Part shown: in pieces, positions 1 through 5,863 of the stretch | Position numbering within the stretch: position 1 is the first letter of the stretch | Layout of the letters: each line of letters starts with the position of its first letter | NCBI GenBank assembly: GCA_031289285.1 | Contig: JAITPT010000326.1 | Coordinates: forward strand, 1-8,259 | From: Puniceicoccales bacterium | Lineage (GTDB): Bacteria > Verrucomicrobiota > Verrucomicrobiia > Opitutales > UBA953 | Direction: 5' to 3' | Length of the DNA stretch: 8,259 nucleotides | Notes under the pieces: generated by a model | Told to the model about the DNA's origin: nothing | What the model saw: only the letters and a program-made list of their open reading frames with translations | Databases searched by the model: none | Translations under genes and position numbers: made by a program

Positions 1-71
1 AGGCGCAGGGCAGCGACATCTTGGAAAAGATACAGCGAGCACGGGAAAAATTGAAAAAATGTAATGGTTAG
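1..71 (+). CDS. possible 3' end of an upstream gene, partial
   Basis: Frame 3 is open from the window edge to a TAG at 69-71. It gives a short charged tail, roughly AQGSDILEKIQRAREKL followed by a Lys-Cys-Asn-Gly end, that looks like an amphipathic helix. The other two forward frames also stop nearby (52-54 and 62-64), so an open frame here is weak evidence. I prefer frame 3 only because its composition looks like a protein C-terminus. No family can be assigned. Confidence 0.3.
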   Translation, partial: AQGSDILEKIQRAREKLKKCNG

Positions 72-186
72 ACAATTAAGAGACGCTACATAAGGGCGGT
101 GCTCGTTATCGCCCTTGAACCCGAATTTCCACTTTTGAGGCTGGCACGTCTTGCGCGGACAGGGCTTTTTGGTTTTTCTCCGGCGC

Positions 187-1074
187 GTGAACGAGACCCT
201 GTCCAACCAGACAAACCAGACAAACCAACCCAACCCGAACGACCCGCCGGACCCGCCAGCCCCGACCGACCGTATTGCCGCCGCTTTCCGCCGCGCCCGC
301 GAAGAAAACCGCGCAGCATTTGTCGCCTACGTTTGCGGTGGCGACCCCGATTTTGAAACCTCCGTCGCGACCGCCGCCGCCTTGCTCGAAGCTGGCACCG
401 ACATCCTCGAAATCGGCGCACCGTTTTCCGACCCGCTTGCCGACGGCCCCACCAACCAGCTCGCCGCCCAACGCGCCCTCGCCGCAGGCATGACGCGGGA
501 GAAATTGCTCGCCCTGATACGGCGTGTCCGCGCCAACACCGAGAAACCGCTCATCCTCTATACTTACTACAACCTCCTGCTCGCGGGCGGCGGCGTCGCC
601 GCAGTGCTCCGGCGTTTCAAAGACGCGGGACTCGACGGCGTGCTCGCGCTCGATTGCCCGCCGGAGGAGGCCGGCGAATTGCTTGTCGCCAGCCGCGAGA
701 CGGGCATCGCAAACATTTTCATCGTCGCGCCCACAACGCCGCCGGAGCGTGTCGCCCGCATCGCCCGCGACGCCACGGGCTTCATCTACTACGTTTCTCG
801 CGAGGGAGTCACCGGCGAGCGGGCGGACTTTGCCGTCAACATCGCTGGTGCGCTCGCCGCGATACGGCGCAACACGGCTTTGCCGGTGGCGGTCGGTTTC
901 GGGATTTCGACGCCGGAGCATGTGGCAGCGGTCGGGCGCGAGGCAGACGGCGTGGTCGTGGGCAGCGCGTTGGTGAACGTCATCGCCGCAAACCTAAGTG
1001 CGCCGGAAAAAATCCCTGCCGCCGTCGCCGCGAAAGCGCGGGCACTAATCGCGGGGCTGACGCAGGGCGCGTGA
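187..1074 (+). CDS. trpA: tryptophan synthase alpha subunit
   Basis: TrpA cleaves indole-3-glycerol phosphate to indole and glyceraldehyde-3-phosphate. It passes indole to TrpB in the alpha2-beta2 complex, the last step of tryptophan synthesis, in the cytosol. The TIM-barrel fold is recognisable throughout. Counting from GTG 187, the active-site stretch LEIGAPFSDPLADGP holds the catalytic Glu (E75) and Asp (D86). Further on come YTYYN, the LALDCPPEEA strand, YYVSREGVTG and the phosphate-binding GFGIS near residue 238. The start is uncertain. GTG 187 gives 295 aa, while TTG 151 gives 307 aa and has GAGG at 137-140, ten bases upstream. No ATG, GTG or TTG occurs in frame between 187 and the conserved domain, so an unusual Asn/Gln/Thr then Pro/Asp-rich leader of about 25 residues must be translated before the conserved DRIAAAF. 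nth follows after 37 bases; trpB is not in view. Confidence 0.95.
   Translation: MNETLSNQTNQTNQPNPNDPPDPPAPTDRIAAAFRRAREENRAAFVAYVCGGDPDFETSVATAAALLEAGTDILEIGAPFSDPLADGPTNQLAAQRALAAGMTREKLLALIRRVRANTEKPLILYTYYNLLLAGGGVAAVLRRFKDAGLDGVLALDCPPEEAGELLVASRETGIANIFIVAPTTPPERVARIARDATGFIYYVSREGVTGERADFAVNIAGALAAIRRNTALPVAVGFGISTPEHVAAVGREADGVVVGSALVNVIAANLSAPEKIPAAVAAKARALIAGLTQGA
201..262 (+). repeat. low-complexity repeat in the trpA 5' end
   Basis: CCAGACAAA is repeated at about 208-225. It is followed by degenerate CAACC/AACCC/GACCC steps and then CCGGACCCGCC, giving the Asn-Gln-Thr then Pro-Asp-rich leader of TrpA. It looks like slippage-derived simple sequence at the 5' end of the reading frame. 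TrpA proteins normally begin close to the first helix, so this stretch is probably not part of the enzyme fold. Confidence 0.7.
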
Positions 1075-1100
1075 AATCTTTTTCAGGGAAAACCTTTTTC

Positions 1101-1105
1101 GAGGA
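1101..1105 (+). promoter_or_regulatory. ribosome binding site of nth
   Basis: GAGGA sits six bases before the ATG at 1112 and fixes the nth start. It is the clearest Shine-Dalgarno sequence among the annotated genes of the window; most of the others have weak or no such sequence. Confidence 0.7.
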
Positions 1106-1111
1106 CGCGCT

Positions 1112-1861
1112 ATGATACGGGAAAAAAACAGCGGGCGCACTTGGCGGGCGGATTTTGTGTCGCGGCGTCTCGCGGAGCTTTACCCGCAAACGCCCATCCC
1201 GCTGGCGCACGAAGACCCGTTCACGCTGCTTGTCGCGGTGGTGCTCTCTGCGCAGTGTACCGACAAGCGTGTCAACTTGGTCACGCCTGCGCTTTTCCGC
1301 TTGGCGGACACGCCGGAAAAAATGGCGCGGCTCAGCGTGGCGGCGGTGGATGCTGTGGTGCGCCCCTGCGGGTTGGCCCCGCGCAAGGCCGCCTCGCTCG
1401 TCGGCCTTTCGCAAATCCTCTGCGAGCGCCACGGCGGGCGTGTGCCGGCAGACTTCGCGGCCTTGGAGGCTTTGCCGGGCGTCGGCCACAAAACCGCGTC
1501 CGTCGTGATGTCGCAGGCATTCGGCGTCCCCGCGTTTCCGGTGGACACGCACATACACCGCTTGGCGGCGCGTTGGCGTCTGAGTAGCGGCAAAAACGTG
1601 GTGCAAACGGAGCGCGATTTGAAATCGCTTTTCCCCGAAGCCGACTGGAACAAGCTGCACCTGCGTTTTATTTTTTACGGGCGCGAAGCCTGCACCGCAC
1701 GAGGCTGCGACGGCCACCGCTGCGAGATTTGCAAGACGCTCAACGGCACTTCTGCTGAAGACACCGCTGCCGATGGTCCCCTCGCACCGCTCTATTTTTC
1801 CACACGTGGTGGGGCGTCGGGCTTGCCCAAAATGAGCGTGTTGGGGCGCCGCTCCAAGTAG
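1112..1861 (+). CDS. nth: endonuclease III, DNA glycosylase/AP lyase
   Basis: Base-excision repair enzyme that removes oxidised pyrimidines and cleaves the abasic site by beta-elimination. The 249-aa product has the helix-hairpin-helix LPGVGHKTA at residues 121-129 with the catalytic Lys at 127, followed by VDTHIHR with the catalytic Asp at 145. SAQCTD near 46-51 is also typical of the family. The iron-sulphur region is odd: cysteines lie at 194, 199, 204 and 207 (C-x4-C-x4-C-x2-C), whereas the E. coli enzyme has C-x6-C-x2-C-x5-C. There is no cysteine after 207. About 40 residues follow the last cysteine, and most of that tail is encoded antisense to the end of the MCE gene. The protein is therefore longer than the usual 210-220 aa. 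ATG 1112 is supported by GAGGA upstream. It may share a transcript with trpA. Confidence 0.95.
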   Translation: MIREKNSGRTWRADFVSRRLAELYPQTPIPLAHEDPFTLLVAVVLSAQCTDKRVNLVTPALFRLADTPEKMARLSVAAVDAVVRPCGLAPRKAASLVGLSQILCERHGGRVPADFAALEALPGVGHKTASVVMSQAFGVPAFPVDTHIHRLAARWRLSSGKNVVQTERDLKSLFPEADWNKLHLRFIFYGREACTARGCDGHRCEICKTLNGTSAEDTAADGPLAPLYFSTRGGASGLPKMSVLGRRSK

Positions 1862-2808
1862 TTCGCCAGCGAACGCACCGCATAAGCGGCGTCGGCGATT
1901 TGGCGCAAAGTCTCATCAAGCGAGGCGCGAATTCCCGTTTCCGGCTGCGCGAGAAGACGCAGATTTTCGGCGGCACGGTTGATTTGCGCGAGCGTGTTGC
2001 GCACCTCTGTCGCCGTCTTGCGGGCCTCGTCGGCGAGCGGGTCGGCGTGGCCTTCGAGCTTTTGCGTGAACGACCGCACCGACGCCAAAGTCTCGTTGAG
2101 CGAGCCGGGCACACGCCGCACCTCCTTGTCGTTGAGCAAGCCGTTTGCCGACGCCACCACATCGAGCACTCCTTGGTTAATTCCTTTGAAATCAAACACG
2201 CCAACACCCGTCTCCACCTGCGCAAGAATGCGGTCAACCTTCGACGCCGTGGCACTGAAATTGATTTGCGAAACCTGCTCAAGCGTCGCCGTCACCAACT
2301 TCACCAACTCGCCGAAGTTTGAGTTGAGCGTCGGGATTTCGCGCAAACCCCGCGTAGGGTCTTTCTTGTGCAGGCGAGCCGTCGTGCCCGGGTAAAAATC
2401 CATCTCGACAAAGAGCATCCCCGTGATGAGCGATTGCTGCTGAAGCCGCGCTCGCAGACCGCGCTGGCGGGCAATCTCGTTGTCCGCAAACATTTCGAGC
2501 TGGCGGTTGACCCCACGCGCCGAAAGCAGCTTCTCGTCAATTTCGACGATGACCGGCACCGCGTTGTCGTCCTCGCGCTGCGTCTCCGCACGCAACAAAA
2601 CCTTGGTAACTTTGCCAACGGTGACGCCCTTAAACTTCACGGGCGAACCGATGTTGAGACCGTTCACCGAGTCATCGAAAAAGCAAATGAAACGCGGTTT
2701 CGGCGACTCAAATCTGCCGGAGCCAAAAAGCCCGATGGCGACAACGAGGAGCGCAATCGCCCCGAGAACGAAAGCACCGATAATGGATGGGTTGACGCGG
2801 CGGCTCAT
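1792..2808 (-). CDS. MlaD/MCE-family lipid-transport protein
   Basis: MCE proteins form hexameric rings that bind and move lipids between the inner and outer membranes, anchored in the inner membrane with the domain in the periplasm. From ATG 2808 the product is 338 aa: a short basic N-terminus, one transmembrane helix at about 9-29, and an MCE domain at about 37-142. The MCE domain contains FFDDSVNGLNIGSPVKFKG, VTVGKVTKV and, near its end, LITGMLFVEMDFYPG. A long helical region follows from about 163 to 320. The C-terminal RRPNTLILGKPD resembles the tail motif of PqiB/YebT-type MCE proteins. A longer frame reaches 2874 but only adds a basic, Cys-containing leader before the conserved start. 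No permease (MlaE) or ATPase (MlaF) partner is in view. The 3' end overlaps nth convergently. Confidence 0.9.
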   Translation of the reverse strand: MSRRVNPSIIGAFVLGAIALLVVAIGLFGSGRFESPKPRFICFFDDSVNGLNIGSPVKFKGVTVGKVTKVLLRAETQREDDNAVPVIVEIDEKLLSARGVNRQLEMFADNEIARQRGLRARLQQQSLITGMLFVEMDFYPGTTARLHKKDPTRGLREIPTLNSNFGELVKLVTATLEQVSQINFSATASKVDRILAQVETGVGVFDFKGINQGVLDVVASANGLLNDKEVRRVPGSLNETLASVRSFTQKLEGHADPLADEARKTATEVRNTLAQINRAAENLRLLAQPETGIRASLDETLRQIADAAYAVRSLANYLERRPNTLILGKPDAPPRVEK

Positions 2809-2954
2809 AACAGACGCCAACAAAAACCGACGGCGCGAAACTGGCAAGCGCGGACAACACCACCCGCCGCCCAACGCCGTGCCCCCCCCCGCCCAACGCC
2901 GTCCACGCCGCCGCCCGACGGAACATTTTCCCCGCCGCGCTGATATTAGCTGCC
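2809..2954. promoter_or_regulatory. divergent intergenic region with C-tract
   Basis: This 146-base stretch separates the minus-strand MCE gene from the plus-strand propeller gene and must carry the control signals of both. I cannot pick out a convincing sigma-70 promoter. It holds the 13-base direct repeat CGCCCAACGCCGT at 2868-2880 and 2890-2902, and a run of nine C at 2882-2890 between the copies. Neither gene has a clear Shine-Dalgarno sequence. Confidence 0.5.
2868..2902. repeat. 13-base direct repeat flanking a C9 tract
   Basis: CGCCCAACGCCGT occurs at 2868-2880 and again at 2890-2902, with a G and nine C bases between. The layout fits slippage or a small duplication. The homopolymer lies upstream of both divergent genes. 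Confidence 0.75.
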
Positions 2955-4874
2955 ATGCTTCTCTTGCCTACATTCGCACACAAGCTGGCGGCGCGTGCGT
3001 TTTCTTTATTCGCATTCGCCGCTGCAATGACCACCGCACCAATCCACGCCGCCGACGCCAAGGCACCGTATCTCTCGCCCGAAGCAATCTCGGTGGACGC
3101 CGCCCGCCAAATCGCCTACACGGCACTTACTACGGCAAAAAGCGTCGCCGTCACCGACCTCAAAACTGGCACGGTCACGCGGCTCGCGCTCGCCGCCAAT
3201 CCCAACGACCTCCTGCTCTCGCCCGATGGCAAGACGCTCTTCGTGAGTGTCGGCAACGCTCGCGGTCAAGTCGAAATTTTCGACACCACGACTGCCAAAC
3301 GCAAAGCCGCCCTCGCCGCTGGCCACACGCCTTTCGGCCTCGCGCTCTCGCCCGACGGAAAAACGCTCTACGTCGCCAACCGCCATGACACCGCCGTCGC
3401 CGTCTATGACCTCGCGCAGGGGAAGGCCGTCGCCAGCATCCCCGTCGTGCGTGAGCCGCGCCACCTCTGCCTCACGCCCGACGGCAAAACACTCGCCGTC
3501 GGCAACTATCTCCCCGCCCAAGCCGCCACCGACCCCGCCATCGCCAGCGCCGTCACGCTCATAGACACCGCCAAACGCGCCGTCCGCGCCACCGTCGTTT
3601 TGGAGACCGGTTCGCAATCTCTGCACGGCCTCGCCGTCTCGCCCGACGGCAAGTTCCTCTACGGCGTCCACATCCTCTCGCGTTTTGGCGTGCCCGTCAC
3701 ACAGCTCACTCGCGGCTGGGTGAACACCGCCGCCCTGTGCATCATTGACATCGAAAAAGCTACCATCTTCGCCACCGTTCTCCTCGACGACCCCGACAAC
3801 GGTGCCGCCAACCCCGCCGGTATCGCCCTCGGTGACAAAGGCCGCAAACTCTACATCGCCCTCGCAGGCACACACGAGTTGCTCACCCTCGAGCTTGGCC
3901 GCATGACCGCCCTCCTAAACGACTTTTTCGCGGGCAAGGCCAAAATCCCCTACGTCAAGGAAAAATTCGACCTCAGCTACTCGCTCTCTTTCACCGCACC
4001 GTTCAAAAAACGCATCCCGCTCAAAGGCCGCTCGCCGCGCTCGGTCGTCATCCTCGAAGACTCCGCCCCCGAAGGCAGCACCGACGAGGCACCCGCCGCC
4101 GGCACCGTGCTCGTCAGCAGCCGCTTTGCCACCGCGTTGGAAAAAGTCGCGTTCACGGGCGGGCGCAACCCGAGGGTCGCCATCACGCCAATTGTCATCG
4201 GCACAGAACCCGCGCCCGACGCCGTCCGCCGTGGCGAACTGAACTTCGGCGACGCCTCCGTCTGCTACCAACAATGGCAAAGCTGCGTCTCCTGCCACCC
4301 CGACGACGGGCGCGCCGACGGTCTCAACTGGGACCAACAAAACGACGGTCTCGGTAATCCCAAAAACACAAAAAGTATGCTTTTCGCGCACGTCACTCCG
4401 CCGTGCATGATAACGGGCATTCGCAAAGACGCTGAACTCGCCGTCCGCCGTGGCATTTTGCACACCCTCGAAACGCGCCAGCCCGAAAGTTTTGCCGCCG
4501 ACATTGACGCCTACCTCAAATCGCTCCGTCCGCTCGAAAGTCCTTTCCTCGCTGAATACCGCGCCAAAGACCCGACCGGCAAAGGCAAAAAACTCTTTGA
4601 GAGTGCTGGCTGCGCCGATTGCCACTCCGGCCCTCTGCTCACCGACCGCGAAATGCACGATGTCGGCACTGGCATCGAAGACGACAAAGGACGCAAGTTT
4701 GACACGCCGACTTTGTGCGAAATCTGGCGCACCGCCCCCTATCTTTACGACGGACGTGCGGTGACAATCCGCGACGTTCTCACCACGCACAACAAAACCG
4801 ATGCACACGGCTCCACGCAAAAGCTCACCAAAGAGGAAATTGACGCCCTCGCCCTCTACGTGCTGACACTCTGA
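2955..4874 (+). CDS. secreted YVTN beta-propeller/di-haem cytochrome c protein
   Basis: A 639-aa exported redox protein. Residues 1-32 form a signal peptide: basic K10/R14, a hydrophobic AFSLFAFAAAM core and likely cleavage near IHA-AD. Residues about 36-315 are a beta-propeller with YVTN-type blades, seen as LSPDGKTLFVSVGN (89-), LSPDGKTLYVANRHD (131-), LTPDGKTLAVGNY (173-) and VSPDGKFLYGV (229-). The C-terminal third is a MauG/bacterial cytochrome c peroxidase-like domain with two haem c sites: C444-V-S-C447-H448 and C553-A-D-C556-H557. CYQQWQSC, GLGNPKNTKS and TPTLCEIWRTAPYLYDGR are typical of this class. M485 in PPCMITGIR is a candidate distal ligand. The likely role is periplasmic electron transfer or oxidation of a protein or small-molecule substrate; the substrate is unknown. 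The start lacks a Shine-Dalgarno sequence; ATG 2955 is chosen because it supplies the signal peptide. Confidence 0.93.
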   Translation: MLLLPTFAHKLAARAFSLFAFAAAMTTAPIHAADAKAPYLSPEAISVDAARQIAYTALTTAKSVAVTDLKTGTVTRLALAANPNDLLLSPDGKTLFVSVGNARGQVEIFDTTTAKRKAALAAGHTPFGLALSPDGKTLYVANRHDTAVAVYDLAQGKAVASIPVVREPRHLCLTPDGKTLAVGNYLPAQAATDPAIASAVTLIDTAKRAVRATVVLETGSQSLHGLAVSPDGKFLYGVHILSRFGVPVTQLTRGWVNTAALCIIDIEKATIFATVLLDDPDNGAANPAGIALGDKGRKLYIALAGTHELLTLELGRMTALLNDFFAGKAKIPYVKEKFDLSYSLSFTAPFKKRIPLKGRSPRSVVILEDSAPEGSTDEAPAAGTVLVSSRFATALEKVAFTGGRNPRVAITPIVIGTEPAPDAVRRGELNFGDASVCYQQWQSCVSCHPDDGRADGLNWDQQNDGLGNPKNTKSMLFAHVTPPCMITGIRKDAELAVRRGILHTLETRQPESFAADIDAYLKSLRPLESPFLAEYRAKDPTGKGKKLFESAGCADCHSGPLLTDREMHDVGTGIEDDKGRKFDTPTLCEIWRTAPYLYDGRAVTIRDVLTTHNKTDAHGSTQKLTKEEIDALALYVLTL

Positions 4875-4882
4875 GCCGCAAA

Positions 4883-4965
4883 CCGTATGGTATTTTCTAA
4901 CGACATTGTGACTTCAAGCCCCGCTGGGGTTTGAAGTCGCGCTGTCGTTGGAACATACCATACGG
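4883..4965. repeat. 83-base concentric palindrome
   Basis: CCGTATGGTAT (4883-4893) pairs with ATACCATACGG (4955-4965). AACGACA (4899-4905) pairs with TGTCGTT (4943-4949), GACTTCAA (4910-4917) with TTGAAGTC (4931-4938), and CCCC (4919-4922) with GGGG (4926-4929) around a three-base loop. All pairs share one centre, so the element folds end to end. It begins eight bases after the stop of the propeller gene. No U-tract follows, so it is not a classic intrinsic terminator, though an RNA hairpin here could protect the 3' end. A REP- or MITE-like foldback is the alternative. Confidence 0.8.
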
Positions 4966-4996
4966 CAGGGGTTAAACCTAAAAACGCCCGCATTAT

Positions 4997-5159
4997 CCTA
5001 AAAACGGCAGTTGGAGGGGAAGTATTGCGAGAAGATGTTGTGGCAGATGCGCTTGATGGATTTGCGAAGGCGCACCTGTGGGTGCGTCGAACAAAGGCAA
5101 CAAGTGCAGATGCCATAACAGCTTCCGCAAGACGACCCGACTCAACTGCCGTTTTTAGG
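4997..5159. repeat. 163-base foldback element with 17-base inverted ends
   Basis: CCTAAAAACGGCAGTTG (4997-5013) is exactly complementary to 5143-5159. Inside, TTGCGAGAAG (5025-5034) pairs with CTTCCGCAA (5122-5130) with one bulge. TGTTGTGGCA (5036-5045) pairs with TGCCATAACA (5111-5120), nine Watson-Crick pairs of ten. CGCACC (5071-5076) pairs with GGTGCG (5081-5086) around a four-base loop. All arms share a centre near 5078. A partial extra end, TTAAACCTAAAAACG, lies just outside at 4972-4986, suggesting nested or repeated insertion. The element is MITE- or REP-like and non-coding; a structured RNA cannot be excluded. Confidence 0.8.
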
Positions 5160-5316
5160 ATTATTATTCTGGCAACTTTTCGGAGGGAGTCCGATTTTGC
5201 CTCACAAACACTCGGAAAATCATGCACTTACGACGCAGCAGACATTTTGGTCATTTGTCGCACTCGAATAAAAAGGCAGCCATTTTTTCGCTTGACTTCA
5301 AAGCAACTTGCGTTCG

Positions 5317-5433
5317 TCAGACTCTCGCTCCGCACACAGCAGGATTATAGAGCGGGCTGCTGCACCAGTGCTCCCACTCAAAATAGCGAGGAACCTTTTT
5401 TTTGGTAAGTGTGAGGAATAAAAAGGCAGCCAT
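5317..5433 (-). CDS. possible 38-aa ORF in the tandem array, copy A
   Basis: Read on the minus strand, the module at 5425-5439 becomes an A-run followed by ATG GCT GCC. The frame stays open for 38 codons across the junction of units 2 and 1, starting MAAFLFLTLTKKKVPRYFEW. There is no Shine-Dalgarno sequence. Copy B (5468-5584) has the same length and differs at only two residues, but the repeat itself imposes this. Probably a by-product of the repeat; translation is unproven. Confidence 0.2.
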   Translation of the reverse strand: MAAFLFLTLTKKKVPRYFEWEHWCSSPLYNPAVCGARV

Positions 5434-5467
5434 TTTTTTCGCTTGACTTCAAAGCAACTCGCGTTCG

Positions 5468-5584
5468 TTAGACTCTCGCTCCGCCCACTGCAGGATTATG
5501 GAGCGGGCTACTGCACCAGTGCTCCCACTCAAAATAGCGAGGAACCTTTTTTTTGGTAAGTGTGAGGAATAAAAAGGCAGCCAT
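5468..5584 (-). CDS. possible 38-aa ORF in the tandem array, copy B
   Basis: Starts at the ATG GCT GCC of the unit 3 module and runs back through unit 2 to a TAA. It has the same length as copy A; a Tyr becomes His and a Cys becomes Gly. Its stop codon is TAA where copy A has TGA, at the same position. That keeps the length constant but is a single base change. The product has a short hydrophobic start, then KKK and an aromatic stretch. No function is recognised. Confidence 0.2.
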   Translation of the reverse strand: MAAFLFLTLTKKKVPRYFEWEHWCSSPLHNPAVGGARV

Positions 5585-5734
5585 TTTTTTCGCTTGACAT
5601 CAAAGCAACTTGCGTTCGTCAGACTCTCGCTCCGCACACAGCAGGATTATAGAGCGGGCTACTGCACCAGTGCTACCACTCAAAATAGCGAGGAACCTTT
5701 TTTTGGTAAGTGTGAGAGGTTTGTGTTGTGAGCA

Positions 5735-5800
5735 CTTAAACCTAAAAACGGCAGTTGGAGGGGAAGATGACCCGATTCAACTGCCGTTTTTAGGTTTAAG
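5735..5800. repeat. 66-base foldback, deletion derivative of the 163-base element
   Basis: Perfect 23-base inverted arms at 5735-5757 and 5778-5800 enclose a 20-base centre. Bases 5741-5766 are identical to 4997-5022, and 5769-5794 match 5134-5159 except at one base. This copy therefore lacks about 111 internal bases of the larger element. It also retains six more bases at each end (CTTAAA and TTTAAG), which the larger copy keeps only in displaced form at 4972-4986. Confidence 0.85.
5744..5791. terminator. possible bidirectional intrinsic terminator
   Basis: The core of the 66-base foldback reads AAAAACGGCAGTTG, then the centre, then CAACTGCCGTTTTT. This is a GC-containing stem with an A-run before and a T-run after, so a hairpin followed by U residues forms on either strand. 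It sits 72 bases past the ABC-F stop and could end that transcript as well as plus-strand transcription from the array. The loop of about 20 bases is larger than usual. Confidence 0.5.
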
Positions 5801-5863
5801 CAAAAGGCGAGACATGGCGGCGAGACTTTATAGAGCAGAAAATGTTCCGCGCCCGCTCTGTTT

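Larger units (their letters stand above)
5266..5716. repeat. three tandem copies of a ~150-base unit
   Basis: Units run 5266-5415, 5416-5566 and 5567-5716. They differ by a handful of substitutions and by one T in each of two T-runs. Each starts GAATAAAAAGGCAGCC, continues through a T6-7 run to TTGACT (TTGACA in unit 3), and ends with a T7-8 run and GGTAAGTGTGAG. There are no spacers between copies, so this is a direct tandem array and not a CRISPR. Substitutions are scattered along the whole unit, which argues for recent amplification rather than only short motifs being conserved. Confidence 0.92.
4875..5863. other. repeat-rich region between convergent genes
   Basis: Almost 1 kb between the stop of the propeller gene and the stop of the ABC-F gene. 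I find no convincing gene here. It holds two foldbacks (4883-4965 and 4997-5159), unremarkable sequence to 5265, three tandem units (5266-5716), a further foldback (5735-5800) and a short AT-rich spacer. It is visibly less GC-rich than the trpA-to-propeller genes. Confidence 0.8.

Noticed and set aside
106..921. 271-codon minus-strand frame across trpA
   Set aside because: It is antisense to a clearly conserved TrpA and has an Arg/Gly-rich composition typical of shadow frames in high-GC DNA.
3006..3875. 289-codon minus-strand frame within the propeller gene
   Set aside because: It is antisense to conserved propeller blades, and its Gly/Asp/Val-rich content mirrors the SPDG repeats.
4856..5227. 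123-codon minus-strand frame
   Set aside because: It spans both foldbacks and the end of the propeller gene; the sequence is explained by palindromes and shows no protein family.
5292..5297. TTGACT/TTGACA of the module as a plus-strand sigma-70 promoter
   Set aside because: No acceptable -10 box lies 16-18 bases downstream in any copy. The best, TTAAAT at 7487, is 19 bases away in one copy only.
5025..5408. 127-codon plus-strand frame with a good Shine-Dalgarno sequence
   Set aside because: It begins inside the 163-base foldback and ends in the first tandem unit, so it is stitched from unrelated repeats. Only the start context is kept as a finding.
5266..5716. CRISPR array
   Set aside because: Units are about 150 bases and directly abut; there are no unique spacers and no cas genes.
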